This document shows positions 42,245 to 49,877 of a stretch of DNA of 49,877 nucleotides, piece after piece. The stretch covers positions 1 through 49,877 of the forward strand of contig JAKSMY010000009.1 in NCBI GenBank assembly GCA_024400275.1. Direction: 5' to 3'. The stretch comes from Paludibacteraceae bacterium. Its GTDB lineage: Bacteria; Bacteroidota; Bacteroidia; Bacteroidales; Paludibacteraceae. Both the position numbers and the translations under genes were made by a program. The notes beneath the pieces were generated by a model. It was given only the letters and a program-made list of their open reading frames with translations, made no database searches and was not told the origin of the DNA. Every line of letters starts with the position of its first letter. Position 1 is the first letter of the stretch.

Positions 42245-45055
42245 TTACCACCAAACCACTTTCTGGTTGGTTGAACCGCTATCGGACTTGTCATATTTCA
42301 GGTCTGCAAGCATGGAAGCGTTCACGCCGATGTGGAAGTTATAACTCTTATACGGTCCGAACGGTACAAACGATGCCGACATATTCCAACAGTGTAGGTC
42401 TCGTGACACGTTAAAATTGGTGTATGCCCATTTCTTGTTGGTAATATCGTAACTGGTTGTTGCGCTGGCTTTCCAACCTTTGCCTAATCCCAACGATGCC
42501 GAGATACTGAGGTTTTGGGTCAGTCCCATCTTGTATTGCATCTTGCTGTCGATAAAGTTATCGCGAGTATGGGGCAAATCGGCATAACGTATGGAATAGC
42601 TTAACGTCAGCGACCATGGTATTTCCGTTTTGACGTATCCTTCTTGTACGGACGGGTCATTATCTGCCTTGCCGTTATTACGTTTGCCGTTCACCATCGA
42701 CCCGTCGTCTTTAACCGTAATGGGGTCCATATTCTCGTTTTCGTTATTGTTGTCTTGCTTTTTATCTTTGCCGAACCATTTTTTGAATGTGCTGTTATTG
42801 AAGGTATAACTCAAACTGGTATTCGTTCCACTCCAGTGGGGGAAACGTCCATTGTGCCAGTATTGTTTGTTGGTACGAACCGGGTTACCTTTGGCATCGT
42901 ATTGGTACATATACGGGTCTAACGAGGTGGATAGGTTGAGGGTGTAATTGACAAACGGTATCTTCAATCGCAGATTAACGCTAAAATTGGAGAAATTCAT
43001 CGAATCGGCTGCAAAGTTATACGAGCCGGTTACACCGAAGTTGTCAATAATGCTGTAAATCTTGTATGCCTCTTTGCCGGTTGTGTCTTTGTCGTTGCGG
43101 ACTTTGACTTCTATATTGTTTTGTACGCCGAAGTTCAGCGTGGCAGCCAGTCCTTGGGGGGCATTGCCGTACATGGCTCCTTCATATCGGGAATAAGTTA
43201 CCGGTATGCCGCCTTCCGTTCGCGGTACTTTGCGCCCTGTGATGGCATCTATGGAATCCGTGCCCAAACTGTTCTTTTCATACATCCCTTCCTCGTAGGT
43301 ATCGTAATAACCCCAGAATGACTTGCCGAAGTCGGGACGGTAGGAGAAACTTAACGATGGCGTGAATACGTGACGGAAACGGTCCACTTTGCTATTGGGG
43401 AATAGTTTGCGGGACGGAATATAAAAACCGTACAACTTGGTGGACAAAGATAGCGATAACGAGAAATCGAATACGTTGTAGAAACCTCGTGTCGTATCGG
43501 TTTTTACCGTTTGGCTGCCTGCCTCGTCCCAATAGCGGTTAATGCGTTGGAAATACATTCTGTCTGTCATATTGATAGACGGAGTCAGACTCAGGTATTT
43601 GAACAGCATCCAGTTGGCGGAGATGGGAAGTGTATGTTTGATTCCTGTCTGCCAATCGCGGAAGAAATCGGATTTGAATACCTTGTCCTCTTTCAAGGCG
43701 TTGCACGCTATACGGGCATTGCCGGAATAAGATATTTTGATTTTCTCGTACCATTTCTCCTTGCCCACGCGGTTCTTTTTGCGGAACGGGTAGATGGAGG
43801 ACATGTTGACGCTCAAGTCAGGAGCCGTCATTGTGATGGTAGAGTCTTTGGTTCGTTGGGTGATAGAGGCGTTGAGCGATAGATTCCATGGGCTGTCCGG
43901 AAAACGTTGGGTATAACTGATGGAACTGGACTTGGTGTTTTCGGAGTTCAACTCGCCATTGTAGTAACTGTTGATATTACTGCGGTTATAACCCGACGAT
44001 GAGAAATTGACGCTTGCCGAGAAGGTGGAGTAGGGATTGGCTTTGCTGTCTTGTTGGTGAGTCCATTGCAGTTTCAGGTTGCGGGCTTCCGAATAGTCCG
44101 GCATACCTTCCTCGCTGGTCTTATCTACACGATAGTTAAAATCAATGTATCCGTTGAATTTATAGCGTTTGATATAGCGGCTCTTGGCATAAACGGCCCA
44201 TGTGCCTTTGGTGTATATATCGCCTGTTATCTCCAGGTCCATATAGTCGTTTAGGGCAAAGTAATAACCTATGTTACGCAGGTAGAAACCGCGTGTGTAG
44301 TCGTCGCCAAAAGTTGGCATAATCAATCCGCTTGAATAGGTTTTGGTAAAGGGGAAGAAACCGAACGGTATAGCAAGCGGTACCGGCACATCTCCCACCA
44401 CCATATAGGCAGGACCTGTGGCTATGTAGTCGCCGGGTTTGACTTTGGCGCGTGTCATCTTAAGGTAGAAGTGGGGGTGTTCGTGGTCATCGCATGTGGT
44501 GTACCGTCCGCCGGCCATCATCATCACGTCTGATTGGGTTTTCTTGGTCTTGTCGGCTACCACAAATCCTTCGCCTTGTTCGGTGGTGGCTTCACGGATA
44601 AAACCTTTTTGGGTTTTCATGTTGTAGGTCATCTCCAAACTCTCATAACTGTCTGACCCGTCTTTGAATACGGGCTTGCCCACTATCTCTTCTTCGATGG
44701 TGTCTAAGCGGCCTTTGGCGTGAACAAGGTTACTGTCCAGCACCATTCTTATCTCGGCGGCGTTCAGTTCCATTGTTTGGTAGGTTACCACACCGTCACC
44801 GTACATGATAGCCTCACCGTTCCCCATCAATACGATAGAGTCTTTGGCAACGTAATGAACAGGCGAATCAATAGCATCTTTCTTCGTGGGCTTGGCTGCG
44901 GCTACACTATCTACAGCCACGCTGTCAATAGCCACGCTGTCAATAGCCACACTGTCAATAACCACGCTATCTACAGCCACGCTGTCCGCCACTTCCTCTG
45001 CCCACAGGATAAGGGGAAGCAACAGCCATAATAATATGCACAATTTCCTTTTCAA
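42245..45055 (-). CDS. lptD: LPS-assembly protein LptD
   Basis: This 936-residue outer-membrane protein should insert lipopolysaccharide into the outer leaflet. A signal peptide (about 1-19) is followed by a repetitive segment (about 20-55) of five-residue units of the type VDSVA/IDSVA. An OstA/LptA-like beta-jellyroll follows (about 65-190; GNGEAIMYGDGVVTYQ, ELNAAEIRM). The rest is the barrel, with YTTCDDHEHPHFYL and IPFGFFPFTKTYSSGLIMPTFGDD typical of Bacteroidota LptD. It is the first gene of the long run to sufE and has its own promoter at 45103-45134. Confidence 0.88.
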   Translation of the reverse strand: MKRKLCILLWLLLPLILWAEEVADSVAVDSVVIDSVAIDSVAIDSVAVDSVAAAKPTKKDAIDSPVHYVAKDSIVLMGNGEAIMYGDGVVTYQTMELNAAEIRMVLDSNLVHAKGRLDTIEEEIVGKPVFKDGSDSYESLEMTYNMKTQKGFIREATTEQGEGFVVADKTKKTQSDVMMMAGGRYTTCDDHEHPHFYLKMTRAKVKPGDYIATGPAYMVVGDVPVPLAIPFGFFPFTKTYSSGLIMPTFGDDYTRGFYLRNIGYYFALNDYMDLEITGDIYTKGTWAVYAKSRYIKRYKFNGYIDFNYRVDKTSEEGMPDYSEARNLKLQWTHQQDSKANPYSTFSASVNFSSSGYNRSNINSYYNGELNSENTKSSSISYTQRFPDSPWNLSLNASITQRTKDSTITMTAPDLSVNMSSIYPFRKKNRVGKEKWYEKIKISYSGNARIACNALKEDKVFKSDFFRDWQTGIKHTLPISANWMLFKYLSLTPSINMTDRMYFQRINRYWDEAGSQTVKTDTTRGFYNVFDFSLSLSLSTKLYGFYIPSRKLFPNSKVDRFRHVFTPSLSFSYRPDFGKSFWGYYDTYEEGMYEKNSLGTDSIDAITGRKVPRTEGGIPVTYSRYEGAMYGNAPQGLAATLNFGVQNNIEVKVRNDKDTTGKEAYKIYSIIDNFGVTGSYNFAADSMNFSNFSVNLRLKIPFVNYTLNLSTSLDPYMYQYDAKGNPVRTNKQYWHNGRFPHWSGTNTSLSYTFNNSTFKKWFGKDKKQDNNNENENMDPITVKDDGSMVNGKRNNGKADNDPSVQEGYVKTEIPWSLTLSYSIRYADLPHTRDNFIDSKMQYKMGLTQNLSISASLGLGKGWKASATTSYDITNKKWAYTNFNVSRDLHCWNMSASFVPFGPYKSYNFHIGVNASMLADLKYDKSDSGSTNQKVVWW
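44897..45000. repeat. 15-bp tandem repeat encoding VDSVA units in LptD
   Basis: About seven 15-bp units of the plus-strand type AGCCACGCTGTC(AATA or TACA) encode alternating VDSVA and IDSVA pentapeptides just after the signal peptide. Boundaries are approximate. Confidence 0.85.
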
Positions 45056-45102
45056 TCCGTATCATTATCGCCCGCATACGTGCGCGACGCAAAAAAAGCC
45101 TG

Positions 45103-45134
45103 CAAAGATACTACTTTTTTAGCATATTTGCAAA
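45103..45134 (-). promoter_or_regulatory. Promoter of the lptD-to-sufE run
   Basis: On the minus strand TATCTTTG (45103-45110) follows TTTG (45131-45134) after 20 nt. No other strong minus-strand promoter was seen down to 33398, so it may serve about ten genes. Confidence 0.78.
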
Positions 45135-45180
45135 TAATTAGGCGTTAAAGTGTGCTTTTTATGTAAAAAACAATTATTTA

Positions 45181-45212
45181 TTTGCTTTTTCAAAAAAAAA
45201 AATGTACCTTTG
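45181..45212 (+). promoter_or_regulatory. Promoter of pheS
   Basis: TTTG (45181-45184), 20 nt, TACCTTTG (45205-45212). The ATG at 45233 is about 14 nt after the expected +1. Confidence 0.78.
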
Positions 45213-45232
45213 CGGTCCCAAATTGGTAAATA

Positions 45233-46336
45233 ATGAATATTACGTTTAAGGAGAGAATCGAAACGCTCAAAGCGGAGACGCAAAATTTGCAGGCAAAGAG
45301 TGCCGGGGAGTTGGAACAACTACGTCAAAAATACTTAAGCAAGAAGGGTGCGGTTACTGCGCTTTTTGATGAGTTTAAACTGTTTCCGAAGGAAGAAAAA
45401 GCCCAATGGGGTGCATCGATTAACCAACTCAAACAACAAGTTGAATCGCGCATTAGTGAACTACGTGACGCAGTAACTGTGCATTGTGCATCGTCAACCG
45501 TCAACCTCGATCTAACCCGTACGCCGGACCCTATCGCTATGGGTACCAGACATCCGCTTTCCTTAGTGCGGGAGCAGATTATTGACATCTTCTCGCGTAT
45601 CGGTTTCACTGTGGCTGACGGTCCCGAAGTGGAGGACGACAAGCATGTCTTCGGTATGCTCAATTTTGCGCCCGAACACCCGGCTCGTGATATGCAGGAT
45701 ACGTTCTTCGTAGAGAAAGAGAATGGCGTGCAAAAACCAACAGATATTCTTCTTCGCACACACACTTCCAGCGTGCAAACACGTGTTATGACCCAATGGG
45801 CTCAACAACTGCAAGCTGCCACATCTCTCCCCCTTACAGAGGGGGGCGGGGGGTGTCCCCCCCTTCGTGTTCTTTGTCCGGGACGTGTGTTCCGTAACGA
45901 GGCCATATCGGCTCGCGCACACTGTTTCTTCCATCAGGTGGAGGGATTATATATTGATAAAAACGTCAGTTTTGCCGACTTGCGGCAGGTGTTGCTGTAT
46001 TTTGCCAAAGAGATGTTTGGACCGGAGACTAAAATCCGTCTTCGTCCGTCTTATTTCCCGTTTACCGAACCCAGTGCCGAAATGGATATCTCCTGTGACC
46101 TTTGTGGAGGTAAAGGCTGTGCTTTCTGCAAGGGTACCGGCTGGGTAGAGATTTTAGGTTGTGGCATGGTCGATCCCAATGTGTTGGAGAGTTGCGGTAT
46201 AGATAGCAAGGTTTATACGGGTTATGCTTTTGGTTTGGGTGTAGAGCGTATCACGAATCTCAAATATAGAGTGAAGGACTTGCGCTTGTTCTCGGAGAAT
46301 GATGTCCGTTTCCTTCGTCAGTTTGAGTCCTGCTAA
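45233..46336 (+). CDS. pheS: Phenylalanyl-tRNA synthetase alpha chain
   Basis: PheS (367 residues) is the catalytic subunit of the class II synthetase that charges tRNA-Phe. A coiled-coil N-terminus is followed by GTRHPLSLV, HPARDMQDTFFVE, the class II motif 2 region FRNEAISARAHCFFHQVEGLYID, and GYAFGLGVERI (motif 3). Two stretches look inserted. Residues about 83-92 (VHCASSTV) come from the heptamer array 45479-45506. Residues about 197-211 (TSLPLTEGGGGC) come from a C/G-rich palindrome at 45825-45864, just before the conserved PPLRVLCPGRVFRNE. Both lie in loops between conserved blocks. pheT is not adjacent. A terminator follows. Confidence 0.95.
   Translation: MNITFKERIETLKAETQNLQAKSAGELEQLRQKYLSKKGAVTALFDEFKLFPKEEKAQWGASINQLKQQVESRISELRDAVTVHCASSTVNLDLTRTPDPIAMGTRHPLSLVREQIIDIFSRIGFTVADGPEVEDDKHVFGMLNFAPEHPARDMQDTFFVEKENGVQKPTDILLRTHTSSVQTRVMTQWAQQLQAATSLPLTEGGGGCPPLRVLCPGRVFRNEAISARAHCFFHQVEGLYIDKNVSFADLRQVLLYFAKEMFGPETKIRLRPSYFPFTEPSAEMDISCDLCGGKGCAFCKGTGWVEILGCGMVDPNVLESCGIDSKVYTGYAFGLGVERITNLKYRVKDLRLFSENDVRFLRQFESC
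45479..45506. repeat. Four-unit heptamer array inside pheS
   Basis: Units are GTGCATT, GTGCATC, GTCAACC and GTCAACC. It is the same family as 21990 and 31397, but read from the opposite strand relative to the gene. Confidence 0.92.
45825..45864. repeat. C/G-rich palindromic insertion inside pheS
   Basis: CTCTCCCCC, then AGAGGGGGG, then GGGGGG and CCCCCCC runs form overlapping inverted repeats. The insert is in frame and resembles in composition the inverted repeat at 12608-12726. Confidence 0.8.
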
Positions 46337-46366
46337 ACCTGCCCCCTCCTCCCAGTTTAGGTTTTT
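46333..46366 (+). terminator. Terminator of pheS
   Basis: CTAAACCTG (46333-46341) pairs with CAGTTTAG (46353-46360) with one bulged base, followed by GTTTTTG. It overlaps the pheS stop codon. Confidence 0.6.
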
Positions 46367-46396
46367 GATTGGTTAATAATTATTGTTTACTTAGCC

Positions 46397-46525
46397 GGCG
46401 ATATTATCGCCATTCTATTGCGCGAGCGACGTTAAGAAGCGTTATAACGGTGGCGTAGCCCCTTAACGGAGCGATACCGTCCGAACGCGAGGTCGACACT
46501 CGGTCGACACTCATTCGACACTCTC
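46397..46525. repeat. Repeat-rich spacer: 15-bp palindrome and three 11-bp units
   Basis: GGCGATATTATCGCC (46397-46411) is a palindrome around one central T. Three 11-bp units (GGTCGACACTC twice, ATTCGACACTC) stand at 46493-46525, related to those at 12660 and 31041. Apart from these and the GGCGGGCGGAA motif near 46547, I see no gene in 46337-46616. Confidence 0.8.
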
Positions 46526-46616
46526 TCGAGGGTTGTTGATAGTTGTGGCGGGCGGAACGAACAAAAATCTATAATATATTTATTATTCATTCCTTACGCG
46601 GGGATTATATACGTAT

Positions 46617-47117
46617 TTAGAAAATAGTTGGAGTTTCGCCCGCCAAGTTCTTCCTGTTTTCATCTAACGTATTGGTATCTAATTCACGTACTACGTACCC
46701 ACGAACTCGCAATTTGCTATGTTTAACCTGCTGATAACCAATCTTTCTGAGCAGTTCTCCAAGCTTTCGGATAGATAACGGATTACGTAAATTTCCAAGA
46801 AAAGCGAGGCGGGCGGAAAGTTCTGCGGTAGTCATAAATTTGGCTCCTGTTTCGCCCGCCTGAGCGGGCGCAAAGTAGATTGGTAATAATTCTTCTTCGT
46901 TAGATTCAGTCATAAAACTCTCCACATGCGGCGCGAGGGTCTGTATATGCTCCTGATCGAACCAATACTCAAAGCCGTGGTCTATCATATACACCGCCTG
47001 TGCATAGTACATCTCGTAGGGCTGTAGGGGGTTTTGGTAGGGGTTCTGTATGCTCACCACCCGGAACGGCAGCCAACGCCTGTTGCCCGTTGTGTCGGTC
47101 AGGAAACTTGTTGATAT
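46617..47117 (-). pseudogene. C-terminal fragment of a VapE-type protein (DUF3874)
   Basis: The minus-strand frame reads SFLTDTTGNRRWLPFRVVSI, then NPYQNPLQPYEMYYAQAVYM and YWFDQEHIQTL, and ends near residue 165. This corresponds to the last part of Bacteroidota VapE/VirE-like primase-helicases (the T-G-x-R-R-x-L-P-F block and the DUF3874 domain). The ATPase part is missing, a TAA stands just upstream at 47118-47120, and no good start exists. CGCCCGCCTGAGCGGGCG inside it encodes QAGETGA, a likely repeat insertion. VapE genes belong to mobile elements, so this is probably a remnant left by a lost prophage or integrative element. Confidence 0.72.
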
Positions 47118-47135
47118 TTACGTTTCCGTTTATGT

Positions 47136-47240
47136 TCACATTATAAAAACCGGTAGATGGATTGAGTTGAATAACAACCGGTTCGTCAAATCTGCCAAAT
47201 CGGCAACATCAAATTTCTCTAAAATGATAGTTTCTAACAT
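47136..47240 (-). pseudogene. Short ORF, probable remnant next to the VapE fragment
   Basis: The minus strand has a 34-codon ORF (MLETIILEKFDVADLADL...). In the next frame it continues as QLNPSTGFYNVNINGNVNINKF, which looks like a protein fragment that runs into the VapE fragment out of frame near 47110. I read the region as a deletion junction between two genes of a mobile element. It could instead be an intact tiny gene. Confidence 0.4.
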
Positions 47241-47256
47241 AATGATCAGTTCTATA

Positions 47257-49029
47257 TTAGGCAAGTTCAAAAACTTCAAGTAACTTGTCAAGCACTGGCT
47301 TAAAATTGAGCAACCACTCTTTCTTAAAAGAAGAATAATTGTCTTGAATGTAATATTTTATTGCCTCTGGCGTGCTTTTGGGCCTTTTATTACTAGTCAT
47401 AACATCATTCCAAGTAATATTACGAAACTCTTTATGGGTATTATTAACATGAACTTTGTTCGTCACTACTTTATAGGCATCTCCGTGAAATAAATCTTCT
47501 GCCATATATGTATTTTCATCTTTATCTGATGGTCTATGATTATGAACTATAGAATAATCATTTTGGTAGAATAGCAGTATTGGTTTTGTGTCTTCAAATT
47601 CTGCCATTTTATCCTTTACATCTTCCCATCCATCATATCCCGTTTGATCGTAATCAAATAAAAATACTAATTTATCGTAATGAGCATTGTATGGATATAA
47701 GGTTTGACGATATAATTCCACTGCATTATTAGCCCCTCCTGCATGTACAAATGCAACTTGATTTAAAATTTTTACATAATTAGGATTTTCATCTATGAGT
47801 TTATTTATAGCATGCTTAATGTACAAAATATCATATGGTCCTTCTACAACAAGTATCTTTTTTGAACTAAGTATGAAAGCCCCTTCAAAATAATTGATAG
47901 TATTATCTGTTAATTCTGCAAGATGTTGTAAAGGGTCTGTTTCTTCCACCTGCCCTTCATGCATATAATAGACATTCTTCTCTTCATAACCATCCCAACG
48001 TTTGTTAAGAAACATTGGTGAATGTGTGGTCATAATAGTTTGTCCATTAAAGTCCGAAATGGCTTTAAGCAAATCTTTCTTCATCGCAATATGCGTATGT
48101 GCGTCAGGTTCATCAAGAAGAATTAATGCGTTTTCATCTCCAAGTACTTTTGTAATACATTCTATCAATATGAGTTTCTTCTCTCCTTCGCTAAGGTCAT
48201 CAAAGTTGATGTTGTTAATCTTAATTTGAATAGAAGTAATTAACTTGTCTATCGTTTGTCCTTGTGGAACATTTTTTTCAGGCATAGACAATATATACAA
48301 AAATTGGAATACAGCAAATGCATTTTTCAATGGATTATTGATGCCATAAATATTCATATCGGTTGTCGCCAATGTTTTGGCATTAATCCATCCTCCCCCC
48401 TCTTGTTGGCGTTGTATCATTGTGTCATGCCATCGGCATGCCTGATGATTGGAAAACTTTGCCCTTTTGGTAGAATCGGAAACAAATTGAATCGTGATAT
48501 TATCAATGTCATCGATATGCAATACAGAATACCGAAAATGCTTTACTTCTTCTTTTTCTGAACATAATAAAGAAATTAAAGCAATTTTCCAACAATATTT
48601 ATTGATGTATGCTAATAAAGGTGCAAAATTATTGTTATCCACAGCATCTTTGAAATACCCCATATAGTATTTTTCAAAAGATAATTTCCATAAACGATTA
48701 TCTTCTCCACTATAGCACGCAATTAAAGAAGACGGATAAACTAATTCGTTTTGTTCACATTTAGTCCCGTCTTTTTGTACTTCTTCTTTTGCTATGAAAT
48801 AAGTATGTCCATCTAACTCATAATTGATTTTGTATTCAAAAGGAATTTGATTACTTTGATGATTGATAAGTTTATCAAAAATCAAACTAATTGCTTCAAG
48901 TAAATTACTTTTACCTGAGCCATTTAATCCTATAAGTGCGATGTAACCCGTATTTGAGGAAAAATCAAAAGGTTGCTCTTTTATATTTTTATATTCCTTG
49001 ATATATAAAGATTTTAATCTAAAAGCCAT
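47257..49029 (-). CDS. OLD-like AAA ATPase with TOPRIM nuclease domain
   Basis: A 590-residue protein of the OLD/RecF-like type. The N-terminal ATPase has LIGLNGSGKSNLLEAIS (Walker A), the ABC-type signature DLSEGEKKLILIE and Walker B ALILLDEPDAHTH. A TOPRIM domain follows from about residue 380 (KILVVEGPYDILYIKHAI, then FLFDYDQTGYDGWED). Such proteins cut DNA in an ATP-dependent way and often serve in phage defence. It is markedly A+T-rich compared with the neighbouring core genes and stands 9 bp from the hsdS gene, both signs of a transferred defence cassette. It is a single-gene OLD without a visible UvrD-like partner (as in Gabija GajB), at least within the window. Confidence 0.85.
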   Translation of the reverse strand: MAFRLKSLYIKEYKNIKEQPFDFSSNTGYIALIGLNGSGKSNLLEAISLIFDKLINHQSNQIPFEYKINYELDGHTYFIAKEEVQKDGTKCEQNELVYPSSLIACYSGEDNRLWKLSFEKYYMGYFKDAVDNNNFAPLLAYINKYCWKIALISLLCSEKEEVKHFRYSVLHIDDIDNITIQFVSDSTKRAKFSNHQACRWHDTMIQRQQEGGGWINAKTLATTDMNIYGINNPLKNAFAVFQFLYILSMPEKNVPQGQTIDKLITSIQIKINNINFDDLSEGEKKLILIECITKVLGDENALILLDEPDAHTHIAMKKDLLKAISDFNGQTIMTTHSPMFLNKRWDGYEEKNVYYMHEGQVEETDPLQHLAELTDNTINYFEGAFILSSKKILVVEGPYDILYIKHAINKLIDENPNYVKILNQVAFVHAGGANNAVELYRQTLYPYNAHYDKLVFLFDYDQTGYDGWEDVKDKMAEFEDTKPILLFYQNDYSIVHNHRPSDKDENTYMAEDLFHGDAYKVVTNKVHVNNTHKEFRNITWNDVMTSNKRPKSTPEAIKYYIQDNYSSFKKEWLLNFKPVLDKLLEVFELA

Positions 49030-49038
49030 AGTTATAAA

Positions 49039-49877
49039 TTATTCAAATATTGCTTGTTCAAATTGGGCGACTGCTTCTTGACGGAGAGTGGCGGCAGTAG
49101 TTTTGCACTCTGCTATTTTGGCTCGTTGTTCTTGCACTACTGCCACTATTTCTGCCTGCACATCCAATGGCGGAAGGGGGATAGGGATTTGTTCTATCTT
49201 TTCTTGATTAACAACAGGGATTGTTGTTTTCGTTCTCTCTGTTGTCGTAATATCCTTATTGCAATGCATATAGCAATATACAAACTCAGGACTAACTAAA
49301 GTAGAATCCACGGAAAAACCTGTAATTTGTTGATTAGAGGAAACACTTTGATCTGAGACGATACCAATTTTCCCAACTGTTGAACCAATACCGACAAAAA
49401 GCAATTCTCCTTTGTAAAATAATCGAACTTTTTTTGCTGCAAGAGCAGGCTGAGCAAGAGAACGCTCTGCATCGGTTAAATACATACTGGTTCCTATATC
49501 AGCAGGAGTATAAAACTTTATATTCCCATTAAAATACTCTTTATGGGATGTCGATGGGGTTGTTCCTGTTCTAATTGATGTAATAATGTCTTTTAACGGA
49601 TGTATAGGATAACTGCTTGTAATTCCTTGCTGTACATTAAATGGATCCCAACGCGAAAGAGTATCTTTATAATTAATAAATTGCAATCGAGGTAAAGTCT
49701 TGCCGTGTTTATTCATTGGTTTTATTAGTCCCAATTTTCCATTAACGATTTCTTCTATCTCTTTTTCTCCGTTTTCGGCTTTTTGTTCTAATTCGGTGGC
49801 TTGCTGCAAATTGTGGTTGTAGGCATCTACCAACGCTTGCTGCTCTGCCAATGATGGAAGGGGAATTTGGATGTCTA
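49039..49877 (-). CDS. hsdS: Type I restriction-modification specificity subunit HsdS, 3' part
   Basis: The gene enters from beyond the right edge: the frame is open to 49877, and a start at 49851 would be artificial, since DIQIPLPSLAEQQALVDAYN runs into it. What is visible is the central conserved helix (LAEQQALVDAYNHNLQQATELE), the second target-recognition domain (about 190 residues, including GTTPSTSHKEYFNG), and the distal conserved region IPLPPLDVQAEIVAVVQEQR. HsdS sets the DNA sequence recognised by the HsdMR complex. hsdM and hsdR would be expected upstream, outside the window. The OLD-like gene follows after 9 bp. Confidence 0.93.
   Translation of the reverse strand, partial: DIQIPLPSLAEQQALVDAYNHNLQQATELEQKAENGEKEIEEIVNGKLGLIKPMNKHGKTLPRLQFINYKDTLSRWDPFNVQQGITSSYPIHPLKDIITSIRTGTTPSTSHKEYFNGNIKFYTPADIGTSMYLTDAERSLAQPALAAKKVRLFYKGELLFVGIGSTVGKIGIVSDQSVSSNQQITGFSVDSTLVSPEFVYCYMHCNKDITTTERTKTTIPVVNQEKIEQIPIPLPPLDVQAEIVAVVQEQRAKIAECKTTAATLRQEAVAQFEQAIFE

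Noticed and set aside
47050..47283. Plus-strand ORF of 77 codons
   Set aside because: No family-like sequence; it is opposite the VapE remnant, whose minus-strand frames carry recognisable protein blocks.

Overview
The window reads as chromosomal DNA of a Bacteroidales bacterium (phylum Bacteroidota). The evidence is a type IX secretion system (T9SS) pair, porU and porV, and two secreted proteins with short T9SS-like C-terminal tails. BACON and Fn3 domains, DUF5723/OmpA proteins, a Bacteroidota-type LptD and a DUF3874 fragment point the same way. Promoters follow the Bacteroidota pattern (TTTG, 19-20 nt, TAnnTTTG) and almost no Shine-Dalgarno sites are visible. I cannot name a genus. I found no rRNA, tRNA or CRISPR array.

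Layout. 1-6551 (+): two T9SS-type surface proteins, a ROK sugar kinase and a polysaccharide deacetylase, probably one operon. 6552-11769 (-): YigZ-like protein, acyltransferase, coaD, S41 protease and an Ig-like lipoprotein in overlapping order. 11890-12593 (+): a MNT/HEPN toxin-antitoxin-type pair. 12759-16549: preA (-), a queuosine precursor transporter and PspC protein (+), rsmD and a membrane protein (-). 16641-21501 (+): a carboxypeptidase-regulatory-like protein, then a recR-led operon ending in a DUF1846 protein. 21498-22073 (-): MBL-fold hydrolase. 22237-22383: a strongly structured RNA with its own promoter and terminator, ahead of a BACON/Fn3 lipoprotein. 23820-30231 (-): a small hypothetical gene, then the operon lipoprotein / DUF5723-OmpA / yebC / rsmG. 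30293-33356: a RecD-like helicase (-), SRP RNA (+) and rlmD (-). 33398-45055 (-): a long co-directional run of lptD, SlyD-like PPIase, der, an eroded FAH-family gene, porU, porV, ispF, a small secreted protein, aroK and sufE. 45233-46336 (+): pheS. 46617-49877 (-): a VapE-type remnant, an OLD-like ATPase/TOPRIM nuclease and the 3' part of a type I restriction specificity gene, which together look like a defence or mobile segment.

The genes combine housekeeping (translation, rRNA methylation, isoprenoid, shikimate, CoA, recombination) with envelope building. LptD, PorU, PorV, the S41 protease and the lipoproteins build or process the outer membrane. The products of 196-4931 look like cargo for the PorU/PorV machine.

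The most unusual signals are not genes. (1) A roughly 147-nt RNA at 22237-22383 begins at the predicted +1, closes its own 5' end through five nested helices, and has an intrinsic terminator that competes with the closing helix. (2) A 15-16 bp near-palindrome (TTTG...ATAT...CAAA) sits between divergent genes and supplies the -33 box in both directions at correct spacing. (3) Families of short tandem repeats (four 7-bp units; three 11-bp units; G/C-rich palindromes) recur between genes and also lie in frame inside conserved enzyme genes (pheS, the MBL hydrolase, the RecD-like helicase), in the manner of Rickettsia palindromic elements.
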